Shown here: positions 9,993 to 22,019 of the stretch, one piece after another
How the letters are laid out: every line of letters starts with the position of its first letter
How positions within the stretch are numbered: the first letter of the stretch is position 1
Assembly: GCA_014281115.1 (NCBI GenBank)
Contig: JACONQ010000005.1
Coordinates: 1,178,001-1,242,000, forward strand
Direction: 5' to 3'
DNA: 64,000 nucleotides
Source: Laburnicola sp. R22_1
Lineage: Eukaryota > Ascomycota > Dothideomycetes > Pleosporales > Didymosphaeriaceae
The notes under the pieces: model-generated
Told to the model about the DNA's origin: nothing
Database searches by the model: none
The model's input: the letters and a program-made list of their open reading frames with translations, nothing else
Translations under genes and position numbers: made by a program

Positions 9993-12900
9993 CACATATG
10001 TCAACAATCAAGTATACTTGGAAATCTCGTTTTTTCGGCAACCAAATCTGCAAATCAATCAGTTCAAGTCCGCCTGGATAATTTTGGCTGTAAATCAAAC
10101 CTTAGAGATGGATTTGATTTGTAGATTTGGAAGATTTAATGTTATTATATAGCTGTAGCTGTAGGCCTTGTAGATGTGCAAGGGTCGTGATTTTCCTAGT
10201 GTTGTAATTGGCTTAACTTACTAGTACGGGGCTGTCAACGCGTCCCTAGCCGTCAATTGTCGCGTACTCAGCCATCCTATCGCGCTGCTTCTGTTGCCGA
10301 TTGCTATCGTCGCTATTAAAACGGTATACTTTTGTTGTTGTAGCGGCTATTGTTAGTAGCTTAGCGCTTACTTTTTGCTGCCTCTGCTTACCTCTAGGCC
10401 TAACGATGGCTCCCAAATGCGCTGTCGATAACGATTGACCCGCTGCTGTATCTGCCAACGTTAACGATAGCCGCCCTAAACGTCGCCGAGTCCTTACACA
10501 GAAGGCCTTAGAGGGAGATGAGCTGCCTTGCGGCATTACTAGCTAGCTGATCAAGTTACCTGAAACGCAGCTAGCTGCGCTGCTGTCGCCGCTATTCCTA
10601 AGTATACCCGCCGAAGTCACTGTTGAGGTAGCTGTTAAGGTGGCTGTTGACCCGCTTGTTGGGCAGGTTATAGGAGCGCCTGAGCGGCTATAGGAGTTGC
10701 AGTTGCTGGAGTCTTAGCCCGCGATCGCTGCGGCGGCTGCGGCGGCTGCGGCATTAAAGGCAGCTACGGTGACTACTATGGAGGAGGGTAGTAGGGAGGA
10801 GCTGGGCGGTTTCAACGCGCGCTTTGTTAATGACTTTAAAGGCATTAATTGGAGCAAGCTGTGGCGTTTTGAGAAGCTATCGCGCACTCTTACAGGCAAG
10901 AAGAGCTGGGTCTTTAAGCACGGCTACCGCGTCGCCTTGCGAAGGACTGCTGCAGAAGTAAGCGCAGGTCAGCTAGAACGTACCTATTTTATGTGCTGTT
11001 GGTGTTATAATAACACTGTTACTGGCGGCATTGTTGAGGTGTTAACAGCTACAAGCTCAGCCGCAAAGCACCTAGATATGAACAAGCGCGGCCATTGCAT
11101 AACCCTGCGCGGGCAGCAGCTGCCAAAGCTGCCTGGAGGTTAACAGACTATAACTAACGCGCTGAAGAAGGGTGTGGAGGTTAGCTAAGAGGTTGTCAAT
11201 GAGCTGGGTAACTTTGACGTACAGGCTTTTCGGCTTGCTGCTGTGACCTGGCTTGTTGAAAACAACCACCCATTGCGCGAGTTTGAGACCGAGAGCTTTA
11301 GGCGCATGCTTCGTTTCGCTAACCCAGCTGCTGAGGAAGCGCTGTGGGCGAGCCACAACAGTGTTGCAAGGTTCGTAATGAGACTGTACGATCATTTGAA
11401 GCCGATTGTTAAAGCTGAGCTGTTAACTGCAGTTAGCAAAGTCCATATAAGCTTTGACGGCTGGACTACTAAAGGCGGCAAACGTGGCTTCTTTAGTGTT
11501 GTTGCTCACTACGTCAACACTAAGGGGAAGATTATGGACTTGCCTATGGCGCTGCCGCAGCTCACAGGCGTCCACAGCGGCGAGGCAATTAGGGAGTGCG
11601 TTGACAAGACGCTATCGTCGTTCGGTATAACACCGCAGAAGCTGGGTTACTTTGTGTTAGATAACGCTGCAAGCAACGATGTGGCTATTGAGTACCTGGC
11701 TCAAAGGCATGGGTTTTTATTGTCTTGGCAGCGGCTCCGTTGCGGTCCCCATACTCTCAACTTAGTCGGCCAAACTTTTATGTTTGGCAAGGATAAAGAC
11801 GCGTACGATAACGACCCAAGGCATGAGAAAGATGAGGAGAAGTTTATGGCTGAATGGCAACGGCTGGGTCCTCTAGGCGTGTTCCTAGACATTATCAACT
11901 ACATCAGTACGCCGAAGCAGCACTCCAGCTTTGCCCGTTTCTAGCACCTCGCGCATGACGAAGACCCCACTAACAACAACGATTTACTGCTAGCTGTAGT
12001 CAAGGCCTGCGTCACCCGCTGGAACAGCTATTGCGCTGCTTTTGAGCGAGGCATTATTCTTAAACAACCTATTACGGCTTACGCAAACCATCACATTAAG
12101 AAGACAGCTAATGCCGATAAGGCTGCGCGCGATAATGGCAACAAGCTGTTATCTGCGCCGGCGTGGATGCGATCGGACGGCCTCACAGCTGCAGACTGGG
12201 CGGTGATAATTGACTACGTGGATGTTCTGCGGCCGCTAAAAGTAGCCACTGAGCGGCTAGAGGGGCGTGGGAAGAAGCAGTATAAGCTCAACGGTCGCTT
12301 TGGCGCTATCTACAAGATTATACCTACTTTTGAACACCTAATCGCTGCTTTTAAAGAGCGCTTAGTTACTTAGGAGAGCGTTAATTTCGAGCAGCTAGAC
12401 GCACTAGAAGACCACATGGCCATTAACTTACGCGCCGCTGTCGCTAAACTAAAGCTTTACTACAGCAAACTAAGCGACTCCCCCGCCTACTACGCTGCAA
12501 TCGTACTCCATCCCCGCTATCGCAACTACTGCAAAGTAGCATGGGCCAACGACCCAGCTCGATTGGCAGCGGCTGATGCTGCTTTCCAGCAACTCTGGCG
12601 CCTCTATAACCATCGCCCAGCTCCTCGTCCGCAGCCGAAGCCTACAAAGTCACACACAAACGTGATTGACGACGCCATTAACGCTATAATCGAGGCAGAG
12701 AGCGACGACGAGGCAGACTATAGCGATGAGTACGAGCGCTGGCGTGCTAACGAGCCGCGTTGGAGTCGCGAAGATTTCAATCAACAAGGTAACCCAGTAC
12801 GTTATTGGCTTAACCTACGCGGCAAGTACCTAGCGTTGGCGCAGCTGGCGCTCGATATAATAACTATACCCGCCTCCAGCTGTGAGTGTGAGCGAACTTT

Positions 12901-13264
12901 TCAGCGAGCTTAGTGATCTGTTGGAGCCACGACGTCGCAAAATTAGAGCCAACTTGCTAGCAGCTCTACAGTGTGTGCGGAGGTGGATAGGAGCAGGTTT
13001 GATAGATGCTAACAACGAGATTAATGAAAGTACATTGACTAACTCTGCTGTTAACAGTTTGTATGGCGTATGCCAATGGGACGATTCTACATAGTAATCA
13101 TAGTGCAAAGAGAAGATTTCAGTATATTACATATTTGCAAATCTATCAAATCTATCAAATCTATAATACTATCAAATCCTCCAAATCCAGCATAACGTCA
13201 CCTATCGACAAATCAAATTAAATCCGCGCGAAGATTTGGCTTGATTTGATTGTTGACAATTGTG
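9993..13264 (+). mobile_element. hAT-family DNA transposon inserted in the Fot1 element
   Basis: 3,272 bases flanked by an 8-base duplication AGGGCAAG (9985-9992 and 13265-13272), diagnostic for hAT. The ends form an imperfect terminal inverted repeat (left CACATATGTCAACAATCAAG, right complement CACAATTGTCAACAATCAAA). Subterminal regions hold many copies of an AAATC/GATTT motif (10065-10135 and 13130-13250), typical of transposase-binding arrays. It split the Fot1 transposase about 20 codons from its start. One transposase gene is present but disrupted. Confidence 0.93.
10406..13094 (+). pseudogene. Disrupted hAT transposase
   Basis: One forward frame (codons starting at positions congruent to 2 modulo 3) from ATG 10406 carries a BED-type zinc finger (CCWCYNN ... 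HLDMNKRGH, about 10990-11095), the RNase H-like core (HISFDGWTTKGGKRG; FVLDNAASNDV) and the C-terminal dimerisation block. It is broken by several stops, including 11141-11143, 11942-11944 and 12371-12373. An extra base at about 12902 shifts the conserved end (CERTF then SELSDLLEPRRRKI) into the next frame, which stops at 13092-13094. Most stops are TAG/TAA at likely Gln positions, suggesting mild RIP; the shift is separate damage. This copy cannot make a full transposase. Confidence 0.88.
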
Positions 13265-13348
13265 AGGGCAAGACTAAGTCTGCCTTCTTTTGATAGCAAT
13301 TGAGCTCGTCGTTGTTGAGCCATGGTCAAAAAGGTGGACGCGTCGTGT

Positions 13349-13405
13349 CGCGTTTTGGTGGGGTGCGCAGCTCAGTGGTGTACGCAGCTCACTGGTGGAT
13401 TACGT
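13349..13405 (-). repeat. Right terminal inverted repeat of the Fot1/pogo element
   Basis: Perfect 57-base complement of 2756-2812, ending at the TA target duplication 13406-13407. The conservation contrasts with the stop-riddled body. Confidence 0.93.
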
Positions 13406-13640
13406 TATCGACGAATGTTAAACACCTCACATCCACAGAACTGATGTACGGTTGTGGCACAGCAGTGCGCCAAGCCGGCCAGGCGGCTACAGTGCGCGGC
13501 GAACTCATGCGGTTCGACGCAGGGACGCCTTCGTTTACATTCCCCCTGCATCCCTTGTCTTTCAACTACATGAATATTTTCTGCATTCTCTCTCCCCCCC
13601 GCTGTTGTTCCCCGAAATTTTCGAATAACATCCGCGGCAC

Positions 13641-14459
13641 ATGGCTCATCTCTTGCCTTTGCCTTTTGCTCATTGCATCGGCATACATGCCCTCCTGTTT
13701 CTCCTTCTGGCCTGTATGAAGGCTGCTGGCGCCTCCACGGGCATTATGGAAGTGGACTTAGTCTTTCCTCGCAACGACACCTACGCGCCCACAGAATGGT
13801 TTCCGGTTGTGTTTGCCATACGAAATTCCGAACTCACGCAAGTCATCGAGCCACTTATCTCCTTCGAGATTCGAACCCGGAACCTTACAGCCAAATACGT
13901 GGTGCTGGACAAGTTTGACAATGGATGGCAAAACTTCTCTAGCAGTGACCCCTACTTTACATACGACCGTTTTGACAATTTCAACAAAGAGGGTACATGG
14001 ATGCTGCTCTGGCATGTGAGGTATACCAGTTGCATCGAAGACTCTGATGCCGCGAACGGAATAATCCTCAATGCCTCGACTTACTCGACCGACTTTACCA
14101 TTCAGAAAGGCGCACAAGAGGTGGACTTGACTACTCCCGCGACAAACAAGACATGTGATGAGCGCGAAGGGCACACCATGAACATCACCAAAACAATATC
14201 TGCCCCGAGCGGAGATAGGGAAATGAAACAAGGCGAGACGTGTGCGGTACTATCATCCAATACCCCCATACCGAATGCTTGCCGGGCCACGATAGATTCC
14301 GATGCTGCTGCAAGCATCTCTGCCTCCCTCGACGGGAGGTGCTATCGGCCCTCTGACTGCGGGCCCCAGGACGACAAAGATGAAAAGAGTGCCGCTCAGA
14401 AACTCATAGCTGGAGGCGTCTTCGCTGTATCTGCTGCCTTGGCCTTTTTACTGATCTGA
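13641..14459 (+). CDS. Secreted DUF7136-family protein, probable GPI anchor
   Basis: Intact intronless frame of 272 codons. It has a hydrophobic N-terminal signal (HALLFLLLACMKAAGAS, about residues 16-32), then the DUF7136 domain (GIMEVDLVFPRNDTYAPTEW onward) with several N-glycosylation sequons and paired cysteines, and a serine-rich stretch. A C-terminal hydrophobic tail (GGVFAVSAALAFLLI) preceded by small residues looks like a GPI-anchor signal. Function of the domain is unknown; members are fungal, secreted or surface-bound. The gene lies between two transposon nests, 230 bases after Fot1 and 280 before Harbinger, and shows no RIP-like stops. A later Met at about residue 26 could also start a shorter signal peptide. 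Confidence 0.8.
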   Translation: MAHLLPLPFAHCIGIHALLFLLLACMKAAGASTGIMEVDLVFPRNDTYAPTEWFPVVFAIRNSELTQVIEPLISFEIRTRNLTAKYVVLDKFDNGWQNFSSSDPYFTYDRFDNFNKEGTWMLLWHVRYTSCIEDSDAANGIILNASTYSTDFTIQKGAQEVDLTTPATNKTCDEREGHTMNITKTISAPSGDREMKQGETCAVLSSNTPIPNACRATIDSDAAASISASLDGRCYRPSDCGPQDDKDEKSAAQKLIAGGVFAVSAALAFLLI

Positions 14460-15129
14460 CTATATATAATCTTTGCTTGATTGGTCTTGCATAATATACA
14501 TCTGAGCGAATGATGCAGCTTTTGCTTTTAAGTGAAGAGAATCACCACGAATTTCGATCTGTCGAGGTGAGAAAGGCCCATTGTGCGGTCGAGTACGCTG
14601 CCATGCCCTCCGGCAAAGATTCTTGGCTGTCGTCTTCAACTGTATACATAAGCTTTGCATCTCAGTTATGTTACTTTACTAGCACGGAGCACTCTTGTCA
14701 CCGGTGAGGCGCCTCGTTGCGGTACGTAGCTATTTCGTTTTGGGCCCTGTTTGGTTCCTCCGGTAAGGGGCTCCGTTTTGGCTCCAGTTTAATTACTTAG
14801 CAAAACAGAGTTGTAAATAGGGCTATGTTTAGTTTTTTAACGCTGTTTTAAAGCCGTACTAAATACTATTTTATATACTAGAGCTTAGTAATAAAATATC
14901 CTTACTAGCTTTAAAAAGGCCTACTATCTGCCTTTTTAGGCTAAACAGAGCTCTAGTGTAGCCACCGCTGCCCTTAGGCTCCTACAGCTATACTAGAATA
15001 CTTTAATAATTACATATAGCTATATTAAATTGTTTAAGTTAGCTTATAGTAAGGGTTATAGTAGGGGCCCTTAGCAGCGTTATAGCTATTCTAGCCTAGT
15101 AACTAGATAATAAAGCCAGGCCAATAGGC

Positions 15130-16110
15130 GTTAGATCCCGCTTAATAATAAACAATTAAGAGAGGGGTGCGCAGTAGCTAGACAACTACCTAGGCAACCT
15201 AACTTAGCTCTTTAAGAAGATATAACTTTAGCTAGTAGTATAGTATATACTTATTAAGTATATAAAATCCTATAGGCTTATTAGCAACAGCAGAATTTCT
15301 ATAGAGAAGAAGATTCTTACCTTTTTATATATTTACAGCAATAGGGCCTTATAGCGTAATACTAAGTATAAAGTAGAGTATTTAATAAAGATAGTAAGTT
15401 AGTAAGTAACCTAGTAATAAGAGTAAATTAGTTTAATAATTATAGCAATTCTTATAAAGTACTTAACGTCTTATTACCACTATATAAGAACGTTATTAAG
15501 TCTCTAGAGAACGTACATAAGGTGCTAGAGAAGATTAGAAATAATCTAAAAAGATACCTATTTTTTAAGGACTATATTAGAGCTCTAGATAGCACCTAGA
15601 TTATAATTTATATACCTACTACAGACTAAAAGCGTTATTAAAATTACTATAAAGACCTTACGTAAAACATCCTCGCTATTATTAATTTTAACATAAACTT
15701 TATATATATATTACCTAGGTAGAAGGGCAGCGCACATAATAGCAGAGTGCTAAAAAGCGCTTAGGATAAGGGCTTTATAGCTCCTCTAGGTAAGTACTTT
15801 ATTACTAATACTAGGTACGTTAATAGCGACAATATAATAGTGCTATATTATAGCGTATAGTACTATCTCTAGGAGATTTATAAGGTTGGCATAAGCCTAG
15901 AGACGCTATAAGAGTTATTTAATTACTGCTATTTAAGTCTAAGAAATATTATAGAGTGTTATTTTAGTGTTTTTAAAAGACCCTAGCGAATTTTTAATAG
16001 GCTATATAAGTTTAGTATTAAGACTTAGGTTAAGCTTGTGTACGCCCTAGCTGCTCTTTATAACCTTATTAATTTAGTGTATAAAGTTAATAAGAATCTT
16101 AATAAAATAA
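15130..16110 (+). pseudogene. Harbinger DDE transposase relic (DDE_Tnp_4)
   Basis: Conceptual forward translation retains the family's blocks despite many TAG/TAA codons: FFKDYIRALDST (first Asp), INFNINFIYILPR followed by KGSAHNSRVL (second Asp region, usually GSAHDSRVL), GKYFITNTRYV, and the downstream LRNIIECYFSVFKR. The usual Asp of the second block reads Asn, a G-to-A change. Bounds are approximate because start and stop cannot be defined. Confidence 0.8.
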
Positions 16111-16806
16111 AGAAGTATAAAAATAAGGGCTTAGAGCACCTACATTGTAATATTAAAACTAACTAGAATCTTAACGCTAAAGAATTTAGAATAAAGAAGT
16201 AGTAAGACTATATAGTAAAGAATATATAGGAGTAGTATATAACTACTTATAGAGTTATATATAGTTAAGTAATTAGGTAGGTAGAGAGAGAGGTAGGTAA
16301 GTTAATAAATAAAAGTTTAGTATTAAGAAATTAATAAAGTACACTAGCGTTAGTTATTAGGCCTACGTTATAAGTTTTATAGTAAATTATAGTATATAGA
16401 AGTAAAATTTACTAAAATTATAAATTTTATAGACAAATCTTAGTCTTAGTAAAATAAAAATACTATACAAAGTGCTCTAGATAAGTTAAAAGATAATAAA
16501 GCTACTAAGGTAAAAAATTGCGTAGAGCGCGCTTAGACTACTATTATTAGTCTTAGTATAGAGTTAAGTAGTTTTTATTAATTTTAACGCTTAACTTTCT
16601 ATTACTCTCCTACTCTAACAACTTTATATACTTTTATGACTTTTACTAAAAAAGCTCCTAATTAGTAAAAATAGGCAAGTTAAGTATATTATTATAATAG
16701 TGCTTTACCTAGGCCTTCTACGCGCTGCGCAACTTAATATTAAGGAAAACTTTAGCATTAAACTTATTCTTATAACCCTAAAGAATAAGATACCTAAGAC
16801 GCTTAT

Positions 16807-17124
16807 TGTCAGATACGTAAGTATCTTTGATAAGATGAGATGAAAGTGATGGATTTGATGATGAATTGATTGTCGAGTGATCTCTGTCGGAGAAGCTCAG
16901 CTATCGTACGCAATATCTATCTAGCGCTAAGACGCACTAGTAATAGTGCAGAGTAGTGTAACAGTAGTACGCCAGTCTCCTTTGTGTATTTCACAGTGAT
17001 CTCACAGTGAAATCACTGTAAGTTACACCAACTGTCGTCATAAGGAGACCATGTGATCGGACGCACGTGACTACTGGATTTCACAGTGAAATCACAGTGA
17101 TTTCCAGTGACCTGATATCTGACA
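16807..17124 (-). repeat. 3' LTR of Copia copy 2 (element sense is minus)
   Basis: 318 bases. It differs from the other LTR of this copy at scattered transitions (for example GATAAG against AATAAG near the outer end), consistent with RIP acting after insertion. Confidence 0.93.
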
Positions 17125-17189
17125 CACCCCCTTAGCTTGGATCCTCAGAGGGCCAAGCTAAACTATCTCTTGCGCAGTTGTACTATTGC

Positions 17190-20100
17190 TCATAGTTCAA
17201 AAGCTTCCATCCTGTCTTCTAACTCGTCGAGGTCGGCCTCTTGGTTGGTAATCCTTCCCCTGACGTCTTTAAGTCCTAGTTAATTCAAGAACTTGGTCTA
17301 TATGGCAGCTGGCAGAGCTTTTGTAAGACCATCTGTTGCTATTTCTTTTAATTGCTAGTACTGGACTTTGATAGCTCCACATACTACTTCTTGTCGAAGC
17401 CAATAATTGTGTATGTCGACATGCCTGAGCTTAGTTTGCAATTTGGCGATTTCCTCAGTAACAAGTCGAATAGTTTGTTAGTTGTCGCAATTAATGGTAA
17501 TTGTTAATAGCGACAGTTTAATCTTAAGTTCATCAATTAACTAAGCTATAAACAGTGCCTCTTTTGCAACTTGTAAAAGTGCTAGCAACTTAGCTTTAGT
17601 TGTCAAAGTAGTGATAGTGTCTTGTTTGTTTGCCTTCTAGGCGACAAGGCCACTAAACAATTTAATAATGTACCCCTGTAAGCTCTTTCTATCAAGGGTG
17701 TTGTCTGCAAACAACGCGTCGCTCGCAACCTTGTAAGTGTCTGCTCCTCCAAATCGTAGCCCTAGTAATCGGGTGGATAATAGGTATAGCAGTACGCGGT
17801 CGGCGGCGTTGTGATAGTCGTCGCTGGGGTTTAAAAGGAAGCGCGATAATCAGGAGCTTGCAAAAGCTATGTCCGGGCGCGTGGTTACTGCAGTGTAGAG
17901 GATTAATCCCACCTTCCGCTAGTACTAATTAATCTTTGCCATTATAGCGAGTCCTTCTTAAGGTAACAGTTCGACTGCTAACATTAGGGTATTGTGTTTA
18001 AGGTCGCGTTGGTTAATTAGACGACTGATCTTGTCTACGTAGGACCTCTGTGATAACCAGAGTTGCCTATTGGCACAGTCTCTAACAACTTTAATGCCTA
18101 GGAACTACTGTAGATCGTTACCACTAGTTAGGGTAAACTTTGTACCTATCTTTTTCATCACTGCATTAGCAGCGTGCTTTTGATCTTTCGAGTATGCGAC
18201 GATAAGGTTGTCTACATAGAAGAAGATAATAATACTGTCTTTAATTATACAGCAAGGTTCGTACGGAACTGCAGTAAAACCAAGATCCTTAAGCGCACTA
18301 GTGAATTCTCTCTGCTATAGTAGTGGTGAGATGCGTAAGCTATACAGTGCCTTGTGCAACTATAGGATGGTGCCTCTTTGGGTATAACCTTAGGGCATCC
18401 GCATATAGATTTCTCTATCCAGGTTCGCGTGGACAAAGGCGTTAGTAACGTCGTACTGGCTTAGCTCTAGGTTAAACCAAGCCGCTATTAACATAAGCAG
18501 GCGAAATAATCTACCTGCAAGTGTTGCGGCATAGGTATCCTGTGTAGTAAGATGGCGTTGTTAATCTCCACGCACTACTAGCCTTGCCTTACACTTCTGT
18601 AATCTGTGATGTTTATCAAGTTTGTAGGTATATACCCACATACAGTTAAGAATCTAGTAACCGCGTAATCGCACTAAGGCTGCAGGCACCTCGCTCTAAG
18701 ACCTTATTTCTTTGTAACTTTGTAGATGGGATCGCTCGGCATCCTTCCACATTTTAAATAATAGATGATTATCTATCTAGGTTTTGCATAATAGAGGTTC
18801 TAGCAATTGACTTTAATAGGGTTTCTTGCCTACTGTGAGCATGCAATTAAATTAAGCTTTGTTAAGTGGCTTCCCCTTGTATTTGCCTCTACTTCCTGCG
18901 AGTGTACCTGCAAGGAAGGCGGCTGCCTATAGCACAGCGCGTTGATCTGGCTGTGGTGTTTCTATGGGTAATTTTTCAATTTGGTCCTGTTCGAAACTCA
19001 CTATTGATTAGGCAAGCAGTGTGACAGGCGGAGGTGTCTCTAGTGGTGTTGGGTAGGTGTAATTGATCTTCCTCCCTTAATAGTACCTTGGAGCACCCTC
19101 GTCCTCCTCGTGAGAGTTAATGATTAACTTATCCTTGTAGAAAGACTCTATATTTTTATGTTCTAGTGGTGAGGGCGGTAGCTCCACTATTCGGGTCTAT
19201 GCAGCAATCTCTTCAGTAGTGCTGTGCATAAGGTTGTCCAACAGATCTTCTTGTTTACCTAAGAACACTTGATTTTTGTTAAAGATGACGTCGCGTGTGC
19301 TGATAACTTTGTTGAGTGGAGGTATCCATACTCTCCAGATATTTGTTGATTGATAGCCCACTAGGTAACTAACCTATGCCTTTAGGTTAAGCCTTTAGAG
19401 CTTGCTCTTGCCGCGTTTTGTATTATTAGTTAAGGCAAAAGCTTTACAGCCGTAGGCTCTAAGGTGAGCCTAGTTTGGTTTCTTTGGTTGGGTGACGATG
19501 CCGTTTTGGTAGGCAACTGTTGTAAAAAATACTTCGTGTGGTAATTGCCATTAATTGGCGTAGTTTAGCGTTCGATTATACAGGTATACGGCCGCTTGTG
19601 TGATCTCTGGCCATAGTGTCCAGGGGAGGTTGGCGTCAAGTCGCATTGCACGGCTCTTTTCCTTGATTACACCCCCTGAGCGTTCAGCCCCTTTATTTTG
19701 AGCTTGGGTATTGGGTGCTGAAGGCTCAATAACAACCCCTTTATTAACACACCACCTGTGAACATCTTGTTTAACTAAGAAAATCTTATTGTTAGATTTG
19801 ATAACTTTTATAGTCACCTTGAACTGTACTTTCATAAATAGTACAAATTCCTTCAGCAGCTTGATAATTGTTCGTGCTGGTTGATTGTCTTTAAAGTAGA
19901 AGTCCCAAGCTATGCCTAAGAAACGATTGGAGATGAGCATTATACTCTTTTCACTAGTTAAGCTCTTGTCTTTGAAGTTGTGAAAGTCTATAGCGACTCT
20001 CTCTCCTGGGCCATCGTTGATTTGTCTAGCCTGACGTCTAATTTGTTGCCTGAGCTTTGATCTGCCGCAAGCGTCGCATTGGACCGTGGTCAACCCTTTA

Positions 20101-20726
20101 ATACGTACCCCTTCACTGTAATTCACTGTGTGCTCCAGTGCCTGAGGGCCTGGGTGGCCTAGTCGTTTGTGCCATGTGATGGCGTTCACCTTCTGCGCTC
20201 GTCGTGCGGTGCGCGAGGTAAATTTGTGTGTAGCGTACGTACTATTGATCGTGGAACAAGTTAATTTTGATGTTGGTATGAACTCCAGTACCTATTGATC
20301 GTAGATTTCTTGGAGTTTGGCCAGGATTGCATTGTCTTGTCTCCTGATTGTTGTTGGGTCTAACTTGGTGTCCCACTAGAGGCCTTGCCTTTGGAGTAAT
20401 TGGAAGGACACTAGGTTGCAAAGTAGACTAGGATAGTAGGCAACGTTGTCTAACCTTACTAAGCAATTTCCCTCCTTACTCTTGACGTAAAGATAGACAC
20501 TCCTATATCCCCTTATCTATGCTTGTGATGATCCTGCCCATACGAAGTCTCCTGGCGACGGTGGTCGCTATGAGACAAAGCGATTAATGTTATTGAAGAT
20601 GTGGTAGGTTGTGCTAGAATTAAGGATTGCGGAGTTACGTAGTGGGTATGTGTTTGGGTCTAAGTGGTAGGAGGCTGCGATAGCATTAAAGCTTGCTGAG
20701 AGGACAGTGATCTGTCTACTATTTAG
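17190..20726 (-). pseudogene. RIP-mutated Copia pol, copy 2
   Basis: Collinear with pol of copy 1 (position p in copy 1 corresponds to 26043 minus p here). Numerous stops break it. The longest surviving frame, 19551-20189, covers the GAG-pre-integrase and integrase core. The protease region again reads Asn-Ser-Ser (20613-20621) where Asp-Ser-Gly is expected. Not functional. Confidence 0.93.
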
Positions 20727-21983
20727 TTATTCATTATTAGTAATCTTAGTGATTCGAGTTAGAGTAGGGGTCTTTAATTGTTTAATCTTTGGTGTCTGTG
20801 ACTTTTAACGCTTTACGGATCTTATGCGCTCTATAAGTACAGGGTTATTCTCTAACCTGTATATTATAACCGCCTCTATAGCAGGCTTTAGTTTAAACTA
20901 TTTAGGTCGTTTATTAGGGAATGCGTAAAAGCAGTCTTTCAGACTATGGCGTTGTTCACAAGCAGGGCACTTGGGGTTTAATCCCTCTTGGCCTCCAACT
21001 GCCGTTGGCTCATCGTCAGTGACTCGTACGGACTGCTTGGATTTGGCTTTAGGGCCAGCTTTATTGGCGCGTGATCTGCCTCGCTTGGGTGATGCTGCTT
21101 CATCCACAGGTTGGGCGTCCCCAGCTGCGGCCTAGGTAGTTATACCACCGTTAGCGAGAGATGGTCCTGCAACAGCAAAGGCGCCCCTTTGTTTACCCTT
21201 AATTAGGTGCTGCATTACTATTTGTTCTTAGAAGAGTTTCACCATCTCTTTTCTATTAACAGTCTCGTCCTTACTTTTATATTGCAGGAAGGTTGTAACC
21301 TATTAGGATGCGACATTAGTAACCGCTTTTATAAAATCTTATTTGACTAAGTCTAGCTCCTAAAGCTCTGACACACGATTGTACTTAGCTTCTGTAGCCA
21401 TATAATCGTACTCAGCGAGCCAGGTGTACTATGAACCAACTAATCTCATTGGTTTGAGAGCGTCTTGGTACCTAATCCTTGCTCTTCTTTGTTCATTGTG
21501 TTGGTTAACCCTAACCATTTTCGTGAGGTTCTTAATCCATTATCTAATTAATTTACCTAGGGTGCAGCAATTGGACTGTAAATGTGCCGAGGTGGTGGTT
21601 TGAATAAGAATAACCAGCTTATCTAGGTTCTCCTTCTCCTATTCGTACTTTCGATCTAGGAGCTTGTAGATTTTGAGTTAATTCTTATAGAAATCGGTAT
21701 CGATTTTGTACGCCTTTTCGCCAGCCGGCGATAGGTGCGACGGTAGCGATGGACGGGCGTTGTTGGTGTTTCTGTTAACGAAAGCGGGAGCTGGTTGATA
21801 GGCACCAATATTCGGTGCGACTGGCATAACCAGTTCTGCCATCAGTTCATTGTTGAGGGATGGGTTAATAAGATCCCATGCTTTCAACAACTGGGCTCAG
21901 GCATTAATTTGCCTCAGCCATAGTGTGTAGTTCGAGTAATCAGTTAGGATCACTATAGGATCCCTAAGTGTTAATAGAGACAT
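20727..21983 (-). pseudogene. RIP-mutated Copia gag, copy 2
   Basis: Collinear with gag of copy 1. It keeps the same internal TAA (21678-21680) and has TAA where copy 1 has the TGA between gag and pol (20727-20729). Additional stops come from C-to-T and G-to-A changes. The zinc-knuckle-like segment is still readable at about 20930-20975. Confidence 0.92.
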
Positions 21984-22019
21984 GATTTTTGGTTTAATTA
22001 AGGCAGTGAGACTCTTAAT

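Larger units (their letters stand above)
2880..13323 (-). pseudogene. Broken Fot1/pogo DDE transposase
   Basis: The reading frame begins with ATG at 13323-13321, is cut after about 20 codons by the hAT element, resumes at 9984, is cut again by Copia at 9237/3705, and runs to about 2880. It is recognised from the CENP-B-like helix-turn-helix part (AIAAAYDVPKSTL), the first DDE region (YNFDKTGFIIG), the second (LLILDGYGSY), and the third (SSHLLQPLDVACYAPLK), so all three acidic residues are still visible. At least a dozen TAG/TAA stops interrupt it, mostly where Trp or Gln is expected, which fits C-to-T RIP. No restored protein is implied to be functional. Confidence 0.9.
2756..13405 (-). mobile_element. 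Fot1/pogo-family DNA transposon, interrupted by a Copia and a hAT element
   Basis: Both ends are a perfect 57-base terminal inverted repeat (2756-2812 and 13349-13405) beginning ACGTAATCCACCAGTGAGCT. A TA duplication flanks it (2754-2755 and 13406-13407), as expected for Tc1/mariner-pogo elements. Removing the nested Copia (with its 5-base duplication) and hAT (with its 8-base duplication) leaves 1,834 bases, the usual size for Fot1-like fungal elements. The inverted repeat itself contains a degenerate direct repeat (CAGTGAGCTGCGTAC and CACTGAGCTGCGCAC). The transposase is on the minus strand and dead. Confidence 0.93.

Noticed and set aside
15130..16110. Treating the TA-rich block as an AT-rich centromere-like or non-coding isochore
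   Set aside because: Readable Harbinger transposase blocks, terminal repeats and target duplications explain it as a mutated transposon.
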